A stretch of 52,524 nucleotides of DNA, from assembly GCA_007695035.1 (NCBI GenBank), contig REEO01000063.1, forward strand, positions 1-52,524. The letters run 5' to 3'. Position numbers and translations under genes: made by a program. The first letter of the stretch is position 1. Each line of letters opens with the position of its first letter. Shown in pieces: positions 8,416-16,602 of the stretch. The DNA comes from Saprospirales bacterium. GTDB taxonomy: Bacteria > Bacteroidota > Bacteroidia > Chitinophagales > Saprospiraceae. The notes under the pieces are model-generated. The model was given only the letters and a program-made list of their open reading frames with translations. It was not told the DNA's origin and ran no database searches.

Positions 8416-10005
8416 TCACTGCCGCGATTTTAAAAGGGCTTGGAGTTCATTCAAGGTAGTGGCCTCTTCCGGGGGTTTGTCCTTTCGCCAGCGCTTCATA
8501 CGCGGAAATCTCAATGCAAGCCCTGATTTGTGCCGCGAAGAAGGGGCTATGTCCTCAAAGGCGATCTCAAAAACCAGTTGGGGTTTGACGACGTGGACAG
8601 GTCCGTGCCGCTCAATGGTATTTCTCCTTACAAAAGAGGTTACAGAGCGGAATTCATCGTCCGTGAGCCCGGAATATGCCTTTGCAAAGGGCACCAGGAG
8701 ATCCCCGTCCCAGGCGGCAAATGTATAGTCCGTAAACAGGTTGGTCCTCCGCCCTTTTCCCCTCATGGCATAAAGCAAAACCCCATCCGCCAACATGGGG
8801 TCTGTCTTCCACTTCCACCACTCTCCCCGCCTTCTACCGCTTTTGTAAACGGAGTCCCTCTTTTTTAGCATAATTCCTTCGCTGTTGTAATTCCTGGCGT
8901 TGCGCCGGATGTCATCCAATTCCCTCCATTTTTCCCATTCGATCTCCTTTGAAAAAATCAACTGCGGGTGGCCGGATTTCTCGCAGAGATTTTTGAGTAA
9001 AGTCCTACGCTCTTGAAAAGGGCGGCCCCGGATGTCTTTTCCATTCCATTCGAGCAGGTCGTAGGCTACAATGGCCACGGGAACTTTCCTGATGAGTGCC
9101 GCACTGGTGGTTTTGCGGTTCAATCGCTTCTGCAATCTGTTGAATGGCAGGGGCCGGCTGTCTTCCCAGGCTACCAGCTCGCCGTCTATGGCGGTTCCAT
9201 CGGGCAGGATGTCTGTAAAAAAAGCCAGATCAGGATAGGATTGCGTGACCAATTCCTCTCCCCGGGACCATATGTAGAGTTCACTTGCGCGGACGATGAC
9301 CTGAGAGCGAATCCCGTCCCATTTGAATTCTGCTGACCAATCCTGAGTGGGACCGGAAGCTTCTTTTTCGTCTTCGAGGGGATAGGCCAGGTAAAAAGGG
9401 TAGGGGCGCGAGCGTTTGGCGGCCTCGTCTTCAGCGTAAATGAGTTCCTTAAATCCGGTGTCAAAGGGGCTCCATTTTCCCATGAGCCGGTGGGCGAGTT
9501 CATTTTCCTCTATTCCCGTATGAGCCGACAGTGCGCGAACCATGAGTTTTTGAGAAATACCTATTCTAAAGCCACCCGTTATCAGTTTATTGAATACGAA
9601 CCTGCCACCTTTGTCCAGTTTTTTCCAGGCGCTGGTTACAAAAGCTCTTTTTTGATCGTCGTCAGCAGTGGAGAGTTCTTTTAGTTGAATGAGCCAGTCA
9701 AATAGTTTCTGGTCGCTGGTGTCTTTTCCCGGGGGAAGCAGCAGGGCAATGGTTTCGGCCAGGTCACCAACCACGTGGTAAGAGTCTTCGAATAACCAGT
9801 CGGGTATTTCGCTTTCCTCAGCGGCCCACTTCCTGAGCATGGCCGTGGGTACACTTCTCTTTGGCCTACGTCCACTCAACAGTGCAATGGCAGTAATCTT
9901 GTCCTCATCTGTTGCACGGTCAAAGTACCCCCTCAGGTATAGTACCTTTTTGTTGGTACTGTTGGTAGTGTCGAGCAATTGTACAAAATGACTGAAATCT
10001 CGCAA
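8416..10005 (-). CDS. ATP-dependent DNA ligase
   Basis: Seals DNA nicks using ATP. The 529-residue protein has an N-terminal ligase domain (about 1-200), then the adenylation domain with the nucleophile Lys228 in EFKWDGIR, AIDGELVAW (motif III), SEGIMLKKRDSVYKSG (motif IV) and WWKWK (motif V), and a C-terminal OB domain. The start appears to be TTG at 10005: an in-frame stop lies 15 nt upstream and the sequence MRDFSHFVQLLDTTNSTN matches how the family begins. In many bacteria this ligase type is encoded beside an Lhr-like helicase, an MBL exonuclease and a PdeM-type phosphoesterase. None of these is adjacent here. Confidence 0.93.
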   Translation of the reverse strand: MRDFSHFVQLLDTTNSTNKKVLYLRGYFDRATDEDKITAIALLSGRRPKRSVPTAMLRKWAAEESEIPDWLFEDSYHVVGDLAETIALLLPPGKDTSDQKLFDWLIQLKELSTADDDQKRAFVTSAWKKLDKGGRFVFNKLITGGFRIGISQKLMVRALSAHTGIEENELAHRLMGKWSPFDTGFKELIYAEDEAAKRSRPYPFYLAYPLEDEKEASGPTQDWSAEFKWDGIRSQVIVRASELYIWSRGEELVTQSYPDLAFFTDILPDGTAIDGELVAWEDSRPLPFNRLQKRLNRKTTSAALIRKVPVAIVAYDLLEWNGKDIRGRPFQERRTLLKNLCEKSGHPQLIFSKEIEWEKWRELDDIRRNARNYNSEGIMLKKRDSVYKSGRRRGEWWKWKTDPMLADGVLLYAMRGKGRRTNLFTDYTFAAWDGDLLVPFAKAYSGLTDDEFRSVTSFVRRNTIERHGPVHVVKPQLVFEIAFEDIAPSSRHKSGLALRFPRMKRWRKDKPPEEATTLNELQALLKSRQ

Positions 10006-10088
10006 GGTAGGCCTGTTTTATAATGTGAATGCTTGCGAACGGTGATTTGTTGTGGGACGGGAAGTCCGGGGGGTCAGATGTACTTTAA

Positions 10089-10652
10089 TTACTGTGCCAC
10101 TCCGTCCTCAAAAAAGTAGATATCGGCCACCATTCCTTTTTTCCTATCATTGCCCTCCATGTTGCTGAGCAGGCTGATGGCAAAGGCGGAGGGGCCGCTT
10201 GAGTCTTTTTCTTTAAAAATGGTGGTTTTCAGTGTGATATAGGGGTATTCATTGGTAGTTTGGTCGTATTTGTAAAGGCCGGTGAGGTCCTTGTACTGTC
10301 GCATTTTAGATTGATTGACGACCTGCAGGTAGAATTTCTCAGTGTTCTTCACTTCATTCAGGCTGACGGCAGATCTCTCGGGTGGCTGGTCGGTAGGTTC
10401 CTGGAGGTCTCTGCACTCCGCGCCATTCATCAATTTAAATTCGTGTAATTTGCTGGTGGCAGCCGTTCGGTCGTCCGCGGTGGAGGCCCACAGGCTTATA
10501 GAGAAAATATAGCAGTTGCATGAGCCCATTTGCCACACTTTGTCCACGCGTGCGTAGTAATTTTCAGAAACCTGAGCAAGGGCGGACTGCATGGGCAATC
10601 CCGCAAAAAACAGGCAAAACAATATACTCAGTACTTTCGGCATGAATGACAT
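10089..10652 (-). CDS. Secreted hypothetical protein
   Basis: A 187-residue protein with a signal peptide (MPKVLSILFCLFFAG then LPMQSALAQ) starting at residue 1 or 4, so it is exported to the periplasm or beyond. The mature part contains three cysteines (CNC near residue 45 and C in GAECRD) and no domain I recognise. It has no T9SS tail. It lies upstream of the ligase gene on the same strand with an 83-bp gap, so cotranscription is possible but not shown. The function is unknown. Confidence 0.7.
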   Translation of the reverse strand: MSFMPKVLSILFCLFFAGLPMQSALAQVSENYYARVDKVWQMGSCNCYIFSISLWASTADDRTAATSKLHEFKLMNGAECRDLQEPTDQPPERSAVSLNEVKNTEKFYLQVVNQSKMRQYKDLTGLYKYDQTTNEYPYITLKTTIFKEKDSSGPSAFAISLLSNMEGNDRKKGMVADIYFFEDGVAQ

Positions 10653-11065
10653 TTTCCAGAATTCAAGGATTTAACACCGGGGGACTGTGCTTTAGTATTT
10701 GCAGAGAGGGTAATAATACTTATGTTTTGCAGATAGAAAACCAGCTTGAATGAATTGCGGCCGAATCTTAGTAATTGTGGGGGATGGAATCCGATGGCAG
10801 GTTGACAATGGGTGTAGGGTTAATCAAATACGAATTACTGATTACGAATGGGGGTTTTGGCGGGAATTCTAATCTTCTGGATGGAATGAGGGATTAATCG
10901 TAAGTTCGGTATGCAGGATAGGGGGGCTCGCAGAGGCGCTAAGCCGCAAAGAAATCTTTTTTCCTAGAATAATCCACAAAATCTACAATCTCCGCGAATG
11001 GAAAAACTGCCGGCTACATCGTGGTAGCGCACGCAAAAGGCCATTCGTCATGAACCATCAACTTG

Positions 11066-11083
11066 CCCCCAACGCTTTGGGGG
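11066..11083. repeat. C-rich/G-rich hairpin, copy of palindromic repeat
   Basis: CCCCCAACGCTTTGGGGG folds into a 7-bp stem (CCCCCAA/TTGGGGG) with a 4-nt loop. It resembles the palindrome CCCCCAAAGCTTTGGGGG at 25943-25960, and both are followed by a ctagctgg/ggctagttg-like sequence. It is a second copy of the same dispersed element. Confidence 0.6.
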
Positions 11084-11317
11084 GCCAAAACCTAGCTGGT
11101 TTCACGCAGAGAGGGCGACGGAGGCGGAGGCCGCAAAGGGTTTGAGGATAATTCATGACCTTAGAACTGTTTTTCCGACTTTATTAGCGCTATCTTGAAT
11201 CAGTAGATAAAACCACATGAATTAATGATATTTTCTCTGATGGAACCAGGGGAAACACTATTTTCTCAAAAATCGCTCTGCAGTCCCTGAGATTACGGAA
11301 AATCCGTCAGCGTGCTT

Positions 11318-11428
11318 TGCGTGAAACCTCATGCTCAAAAGGCCAGGTCTGAAAGTCAGCCGCCAAAGGGCAACCGAAACACTATGCACCGGACAAAAAC
11401 TTCCAGATTTTACAACTCTCAAAATTAG
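11318..11428. repeat. Dispersed repeat, block 1, copy A
   Basis: About 111 bp that align nearly end to end with 26178-26289. Shared words in order are tgcgtgaaacctcat, agccgcca, ccgaaacacta, ccggacaaaaactt and ttttacaa. It is non-coding in all frames. Confidence 0.85.
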
Positions 11429-11490
11429 GACATACATCCGACCACGCTGCACTTTCGCCTTAAATCCAACTCACCAACTCACAGACTCAA

Positions 11491-11540
11491 CAATTCACAA
11501 CTGAGAATTGTCCACCACAGTGGAACGGAGATCACAGAGA
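11491..11540. repeat. Dispersed repeat, block 2, copy A
   Basis: A 50-bp stretch beginning caattcacaactga and ending cacagaga. It matches 26371-26420 at 44 of 50 positions by direct comparison. It follows block 1 after 62 bp here and after 81 bp in copy B. Confidence 0.85.
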
Positions 11541-11544
11541 ATTC

Positions 11545-11570
11545 AATTGACAATTGAGAATGGACAATGA
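11545..11570. repeat. Short TTGACAA heptad repeat
   Basis: The words attgacaattgag and aatggacaatg repeat the heptad family found at 59-118, 25926-25988 and 52427-52513. This copy directly follows block 2 of the dispersed repeat. Confidence 0.6.
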
Positions 11571-11758
11571 CGTTTGCGCTTGCGGGTTTGGAGATCCAAT
11601 TAGTAAATTGCGTGTGATGCTATCTGTAGATACACGGGATTGGGTATTTTTTGCCTTATTAAAACCACCACAAATTTTCAGATGAATAAATGGTGATGAC
11701 GGGTGGGATTATGGAAGAAGGAGGAGAAAGGGCTAGGTTCGCACAGGAACAAAAAAAA

Positions 11759-12161
11759 CCAGTCGCACTCCAAAAGACTGCGACTGGCCCCAACAAATTA
11801 TAATCCCATGAATATGCCTGGTTGAATTTTTGGATCGTTCAGTGAGTTTTTTTTAAAGAAGGTTAATAGAGATTCCCGCTCTGGGCAGGTGTTCTCTATT
11901 AACCTCTGAAAATCCCATGAACATATCCGAAAATTAATCCGTAATATATTTTTTGATGAGTTATAAAAGGTGGTCGCAATCCCCCCTGGATTGCGACCTA
12001 ATACCAACAAATTATAATCTCATGAAATACTTTCAAATGTTTGCGAATCCGGTGGAAAGTTTTAATAGAGAGTAAGTCCCTTTCGACTCACTCTCTATTA
12101 ATTTAATCCCATGAACATATCCGAATTTTGTTAATTCGCGTGTCAAATCTTCCTTTGACAC
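11759..12161 (+). repeat. Array of five hairpins with conserved ATG boxes
   Basis: Five perfect inverted repeats are spaced 78-111 nt apart. H1 is CCAGTCGCA/TGCGACTGG (11759-11787). H2 is GGTTAATAGAGA/TCTCTATTAACC (11861-11904). H3 is GGTCGCAATCC/GGATTGCGACC (11972-11998). H4 is TTAATAGAGAGT/ACTCTCTATTAA (12062-12101). H5 is GTGTCAAA/TTTGACAC (12140-12161). H1 and H3 share GTCGCA and are followed by caacaaattataatcycATGAA. H2 and H4 share TTAATAGAGA and are followed by aatcccATGAACATATCCGAA. The arrangement is therefore a tandem duplication of an H-A/H-B pair with compensated stems. The ATGs at 11808, 11917, 12022 and 12111 open frames of 5, 6, 17 and 7 codons. No gene lies downstream on the plus strand. 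The function is unknown: it could be structured RNA, mini-ORFs, or a selfish repeat. Confidence 0.75.
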
Positions 12162-12564
12162 TACAATAATCCGACGATATTCCGGGGTCAACAAATACAA
12201 AAAAACGCCATTGTGAGATATAAAATATTTAGATGTGAAATCTTTAAAATTTATAAGATTCATAAAATCAATGAAATGATATTTTTTGAATAATTCTATT
12301 TGCTTAGTTTGTGAAAAAAATTGTGAGAAATATTCTCTCAGATAAGGCCAATTTTTTTAAAAAATTCCGGAAATTTTTGCATCCATGACATTTCTGTGAC
12401 AAAAAATGGGGTAAAATTCCCTCTATCTTCCGTGAAAAATGTTGGAGCAATTTGGAGGGATATTCCAGGCACCTGTATCCGTGAATTGATAATTGGGTTT
12501 ATTTTCTATCGCCGGATTTTTGTCTCACCCCTTCTGGGTAAAATATGAGGGTGTGATTTTCGCT

Positions 12565-12580
12565 TAGGGTTGCAACCCTA
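12565..12580. repeat. 16-bp perfect palindrome
   Basis: TAGGGTTGCAACCCTA is a perfect palindrome, extended on both sides by cgc with one mismatch zone. It lies 50 bp past the end of the minus-strand membrane-protein gene. It has no T-run, so it is not a classic intrinsic terminator. Confidence 0.55.
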
Positions 12581-12629
12581 CGCTTTGATGTTTTGCCCTT
12601 TCAGGGGGTTGTTTGAGATGGTCATTTAC

Positions 12630-13106
12630 TCAATTATCGAAGAACTTCTTATACTTATCCCGGTCTTTCTCCTTTTGGAACTCCGGCAGGTCGATGAATT
12701 CGTCATCTTCTGGTTCTTCCTCCTCAACCTCTTCGTAGGGGATGTATTCACCTTCCTGGTCTTCTTCCAGATCCCGCTGGGTTTTTTCTGCCCGTTTGAA
12801 CAGGAGTGCTTTTCCGAAGAGGAAGGCCACAACAACAGGGAAACCCACGATGGTTAGCACCGTCATGACGATGCCCCAAAAGGCGCTGCGGTTGAGGGTC
12901 CGGTAGAGGTATTTTCCGTAGTCCACCACTACCCGGTAATCGAGTATGAGGGTTGCTATAAAAAGGAAAGGTGCAAGCCAGGTCAGCAGTCTGAATACCC
13001 CGCGAGCTACAAAAAACAGAAGCATGAAAAACAGCACCAGCATTACCAAGCTGATAATGGTACTCACTGGATCTCTTCGTTTTCCATTGACCCGGACAAA
13101 AAACAT
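12630..13106 (-). CDS. Membrane protein with acidic C-terminal tail
   Basis: A 158-residue hypothetical inner-membrane protein. Hydrophobic segments lie at about residues 15-35, 39-56 and 74-98. The C-terminal 55 residues are strongly charged (EEVEEEEPEDDEF) and probably cytosolic. No catalytic motif is seen and I do not recognise a family. It stands alone: pyrD diverges from it and the repeat island lies downstream. Confidence 0.7.
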   Translation of the reverse strand: MFFVRVNGKRRDPVSTIISLVMLVLFFMLLFFVARGVFRLLTWLAPFLFIATLILDYRVVVDYGKYLYRTLNRSAFWGIVMTVLTIVGFPVVVAFLFGKALLFKRAEKTQRDLEEDQEGEYIPYEEVEEEEPEDDEFIDLPEFQKEKDRDKYKKFFDN

Positions 13107-13305
13107 GGGATTGAATTATTTTATAAATACAAAGCACCCCCGAAAGGCGCCTCGATTAATAAACGACTAAGTCACCCCAATCGTTTAAATCTATTGCAAT
13201 ATCGTGGAAAATGGATGCATCGGCTTCCCTCGGGCCAGTATGTGACACCGCTGACGATGATATGAACCCGGCCCTGCCTATCGGTATGACCACTGCATAT
13301 TTTTT

Positions 13306-13313
13306 TATCTTTG
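13306..13313 (+). promoter_or_regulatory. -7 box of pyrD
   Basis: TATCTTTG matches TAnnTTTG and lies 20 nt before the ATG at 13334. This supports that start over upstream in-frame ATGs, which would lie inside or before the promoter. Confidence 0.45.
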
Positions 13314-13333
13314 AGATTCCAAATCCTGCATAT

Positions 13334-14362
13334 ATGTTTTACCGGCTATTTTTGAGACCGCTTTTGTTTTTGATGCCCGCTGAGCGAGCTCATAAATTTA
13401 CCCTGACCCTACTGAAAATAACGCTTCGAATTCCCATATTCGGCGCTCTTCTAAAACGAACTTACAGCCGGGGAAAGGGACCAAAGGGTATCGAACTCAT
13501 GGGATTGAAGTTTAAAAACCGGGTGGGACTTGCTGCGGGATTCGACAAAGACGGAAAGGCGATAAAGGACCTCGCCAGTCTGGGCTTCGGTTTTGTGGAA
13601 ATTGGTACGGTGACACCCGAGCCACAAAGTGGAAACCCGACTCCCCGGCTTTTCAGACTGCCCAAAGACCAGGCTGTGATCAATCGCATGGGTTTCAACA
13701 ACGAAGGAGCAAAAGCACTTTGGAGAAGGCTGGTTAAAGGGAGGCCGGAGAACCTGATTCTGGGTGGAAATATCGGAAAAAACAAGACTACTCCCAATGA
13801 AAATGCGGTCGATGATTATCTTAAATGCATAACGACGCTCCACAGTCTGGTGGATTATTTCACAGTCAATATGAGCAGCCCCAATACGCCCAATCTCCGC
13901 GAACTGCAAGACAAGGAACCGCTCAGGATAATTTTGCAGGCACTTGTTGATTTCAATGATGCCATGCCCCAACCCAAACCCATCCTATTGAAGATAGCCC
14001 CGGACCTGTCGGAGAGCCAGTTGGACGATATTGCGGAAATTGTCAAAGAACTGAATCTGGCCGGTGTGGTGGCTACCAATACCACCATATCTCGCGAGGG
14101 CTTGAGGACTCCGGAGAAAGTAGTCAGTTCGATAGGCAACGGAGGGCTTAGCGGTGCTCCTTTGAAAAAGGTTTCTCCGCATATAGTGGCGCACATGAGA
14201 AAAAAGCTGGGAAAGGATTTTACCATCATTGGCGTGGGCGGGATAATGACTGTCGGAGATGCCCAAAGGATGTTTGAAGCAGGGGCCGACCTGGTGCAAA
14301 TTTACACCGGACTCATCTACAGGGGACCATCCCTAATTTCGGAAATTGCTGACCTCTATTAG
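13334..14362 (+). CDS. pyrD: Dihydroorotate dehydrogenase, class 2 (quinone)
   Basis: Oxidises dihydroorotate to orotate with quinone as acceptor, the fourth step of UMP synthesis, at the inner membrane. The 342-residue product starts with a membrane-associating helix (MFYRLFLRPLLFLMP) typical of class 2. FMN and active-site motifs follow: GLAAGFDKDGKAI, GFVEIGTVTPEPQSGNP, INRMGFNNEG, VNMSSPNTPNLR (catalytic Ser, class 2), KIAPDLSE, VATNTT and IIGVGGIMT. The frame is open to 13211, but the extra 41 residues do not look like family sequence, and the -7 box at 13306 argues for 13334. The menaquinone genes at 34-41 kb would make a suitable electron acceptor. Confidence 0.95.
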   Translation: MFYRLFLRPLLFLMPAERAHKFTLTLLKITLRIPIFGALLKRTYSRGKGPKGIELMGLKFKNRVGLAAGFDKDGKAIKDLASLGFGFVEIGTVTPEPQSGNPTPRLFRLPKDQAVINRMGFNNEGAKALWRRLVKGRPENLILGGNIGKNKTTPNENAVDDYLKCITTLHSLVDYFTVNMSSPNTPNLRELQDKEPLRIILQALVDFNDAMPQPKPILLKIAPDLSESQLDDIAEIVKELNLAGVVATNTTISREGLRTPEKVVSSIGNGGLSGAPLKKVSPHIVAHMRKKLGKDFTIIGVGGIMTVGDAQRMFEAGADLVQIYTGLIYRGPSLISEIADLY

Positions 14363-14428
14363 GGGTGTTGCAGACATTAGGAGAGTGGAAAGTAGAAAGT
14401 TGAATAATATCGGTTAGATTTAATATTT

Positions 14429-14458
14429 GTAGAATACGCACGGCCGTGCGTATTCTAC
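14429..14458. repeat. 30-bp perfect palindrome between convergent genes
   Basis: GTAGAATACGCACGG is followed directly by its exact reverse complement, giving 15 paired bases and no loop. It lies in the 133-bp space between the 3' ends of pyrD and the TMTC-like gene, so it could terminate both. It has no flanking T-run. It may instead be a REP-like dispersed element. No second copy is in the window. Confidence 0.8.
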
Positions 14459-14495
14459 CGCAACTCCCGACTTCCGACCCGCCTCCTCAATTTGC

Positions 14496-16526
14496 CTACT
14501 GCAATCTGGCCCGGTAATTCGGATCAATTTCCATTCCCATGTTTTCCGCAATTTGCATATTTTGCCTGGCCTCGGTTACATTGCCCAGCTCAAAATGGAC
14601 GCGGGACAGTTCCAGGTAGAAAATGCCCTTGGTGTTGTCTAATTCTATGGCTCTGGTGTAAGCTTGCAGTGCATTCTCAGGTTGACCGAGAAATCGGTAG
14701 GTGCGCCCTTTTTCATACCACATGTCCGCATGGTTGGGCACCATACTTAAGTGAGTTCGTATGTCTTCCAGTGCTTTGTCGTGTTGCCTCAACTGGTTGT
14801 GCATTACGGATCGATTGGCGTAGCCCTGTGCGAAATTGGGTCTCAATTCCAGGCCGCGGTCCATGGCTTCAACAGCTTCCTGGAACCTGCCCATCATGGC
14901 AAGTGTGGAACCCAGGTTGGTGAAGTACTCCCCATTGTTTGGATCCAACGATACGGCTATTTCATAATTTTCGAGTGCCTTTTCAAAGTTTCCTGCATCA
15001 AAATAGAGTTTCCCACGGCTGTTGTAGGAAGCGTGGCGTTCCGGATCCAGTCGAATGGCATCCTCGTAATCCGACAGGGCTTTTTCTACTTTTCCCTCAT
15101 CCCGGTAGTAATTGGCACGGTTGCCGTAGGGAAGGGGCGTATTCGGATAATGGGCAATTACGTGGGTCCACAAGGTGCCACTGTTTTTCCAGATTTTTGT
15201 TTGTTCAAAAGTGAGGTAGGAGTATGTCAGTCCCACAATAACCAATGCCCCCAGGGCCAGTTTGCGTTTTTGGGCATCGAGGGCTTGCAGTCCTTTGTCT
15301 AAATAAAAGGCGTATGCGAAAAACAGACCAAAATAGGCCACGTATGTGAAACGGTCTGCCAAATACCCCTGTCCGGCACCGAGTACCTGCAGTAGAAATA
15401 CGATGTTGAAAAAGAAAAACAGCAATCCGAATATGGCCACTTTTTTCCCGCGTTTCCAAAGCATCCAGGTAACAAGAGCCACCAGTGCTACCCCGGGTAT
15501 TCCCAGGTATTCGTGCCATTTCAGCGGGTCGTTGTAGGGGTAGAGTGGTACCATCTCGTAGGGGACCACAGATTTTACCAAATAGACCATAAAACTGTAC
15601 ATTCCTATGAAAATACGGTCCACAAAACCATGTACAGCCGTCGCTTCCAGAGACCCCTCTATCTTCAAAAAGTAAATTCCCAAAAGTCCTATGGCGAGAG
15701 AGATCAGGAAGTAGTGAATTTTTTCCATGATCAAACGCAGATGGATTTTTCGACCCGCCAGATAATCCACGGCAAGCATTGACAGTGGTAGCGATACAGC
15801 CTGTATTTTGGAAAGACCAGAAAGTATAAAAAGCACCAAAATGGCCGCCGTATCCCATTTTTTTCTCTGCTCAAATACTCCCCGGGCATAGATCAAAAGT
15901 GCCCAGAAATAGAAACTCGCAAAGAGGACGTCTTTTCGCTCGGTAATCCAGGTGACGGATTCTACCCGCATTGGGTGAATGGCAAACAAACAGGTCAAAA
16001 TAATGGTGGCGGTGTGATTGAGCCTAAGCATGTGACCCAGCTTGTAAACCAGCACCACGCACACCAGGTGAAGAATGATGTTGTTCAGGTGAAAAACAAA
16101 GGGCTCCAGCCCGAAAAAATGTTTTTCAAGGGCGAAGGTGAAAATACTGAGGGGGTTGTAATTGCCTATCACAGTCGAAGTGAAAATTCCGACAATGTGC
16201 TCCCAGTCAAAGCGGTTGAGGTTTTCGTTGTCCAGGATGTTGTAATCGTCGTCCCAGTTGACAAAATCCGCACCGAGAGAGGGGAAAAAAGCGATAAAGG
16301 TCACCGCCAGTATTCCCAGTAGTGTCAGTCGGTTGTTTTGATTGGAAAGGGGCCTTGCTGCTGTGGAAGAAACCGCTTTTTTGCGTCCACCACCCCTCTT
16401 CTTTTTTACCAACTTTTTTTTACCCACAACAGAAGTTTTAGATGCTAAAATACGCGACACTTCGCATTGTGCCGTCAGCTTTCCCCACAATTCGGGGGTA
16501 AAGATAATGTATATTCTTAGGACCAC
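14496..16526 (-). CDS. TMTC-like membrane glycosyltransferase with TPR domain
   Basis: A large inner-membrane protein of up to 676 residues. A Lys/Arg-rich cytosolic N-terminus precedes about 10 or more hydrophobic segments (about 65-440). The GT-C signature VNWDDDYNILDNENL and HPMRVESVTWITERKDVL match the TMTC/O-mannosyltransferase-like family, which uses lipid-linked sugars to glycosylate exported proteins. The C-terminal 200 residues hold about six TPRs (YGNRANYYRDEGKVEKAL, YNSRGKLYFDAGNFEKAL and so on), likely for substrate binding. The start is uncertain: the open frame begins with GTG at 16526, and a GTG near 16427 just before the Lys-rich stretch is also plausible. Its upstream region overlaps that of divergent rsmE. 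Confidence 0.82.
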   Translation of the reverse strand: MVLRIYIIFTPELWGKLTAQCEVSRILASKTSVVGKKKLVKKKRGGGRKKAVSSTAARPLSNQNNRLTLLGILAVTFIAFFPSLGADFVNWDDDYNILDNENLNRFDWEHIVGIFTSTVIGNYNPLSIFTFALEKHFFGLEPFVFHLNNIILHLVCVVLVYKLGHMLRLNHTATIILTCLFAIHPMRVESVTWITERKDVLFASFYFWALLIYARGVFEQRKKWDTAAILVLFILSGLSKIQAVSLPLSMLAVDYLAGRKIHLRLIMEKIHYFLISLAIGLLGIYFLKIEGSLEATAVHGFVDRIFIGMYSFMVYLVKSVVPYEMVPLYPYNDPLKWHEYLGIPGVALVALVTWMLWKRGKKVAIFGLLFFFFNIVFLLQVLGAGQGYLADRFTYVAYFGLFFAYAFYLDKGLQALDAQKRKLALGALVIVGLTYSYLTFEQTKIWKNSGTLWTHVIAHYPNTPLPYGNRANYYRDEGKVEKALSDYEDAIRLDPERHASYNSRGKLYFDAGNFEKALENYEIAVSLDPNNGEYFTNLGSTLAMMGRFQEAVEAMDRGLELRPNFAQGYANRSVMHNQLRQHDKALEDIRTHLSMVPNHADMWYEKGRTYRFLGQPENALQAYTRAIELDNTKGIFYLELSRVHFELGNVTEARQNMQIAENMGMEIDPNYRARLQ

Positions 16527-16540
16527 ACAGTCCGTACAGT

Positions 16541-16548
16541 TAACTTTG
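16541..16548 (+). promoter_or_regulatory. -7 box of rsmE
   Basis: TAACTTTG matches TAnnTTTG. It lies in the short divergent region between the TMTC-like gene and rsmE, 55 nt before ATG 16603. The -33 element is unclear. Confidence 0.5.
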
Positions 16549-16602
16549 CGGCAGATACTTCTTTACCTTTCTGCCTTTGGGCGATTTGGTAGCTGGTAAT
16601 TG

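Larger units (their letters stand above)
10653..12629. other. 2-kb gene-poor repeat island
   Basis: No convincing protein gene lies here. It holds cgcaaag-type repeats (10925-10955, 11101-11140), a C5/G5 hairpin (11066-11083), a two-block dispersed repeat shared with 26178-26420, a short heptad repeat (11545-11570), an array of five hairpins (11759-12161) and a palindrome (12565-12580). Bases 12164-12540 are AT-rich with no clear feature. Confidence 0.75.

Noticed and set aside
11759-12161. CRISPR array or integron attC series
   Set aside because: The units are two alternating classes of hairpins with different stems, not identical repeats with unique spacers. There are no cas genes, no GTTRRRY/RYYYAAC core sites and no integrase.
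12033-12263. 76-residue minus-strand open frame (MNLINFKDF start)
   Set aside because: Its last third is antisense to hairpin H4 and the conserved ATG boxes. The sequence is AT-rich, has no recognisable domain and no promoter.
13211-13333. Longer pyrD start adding 41 residues
   Set aside because: The additional residues do not resemble any DHODH N-terminus, and the TAnnTTTG box at 13306-13313 lies inside them.
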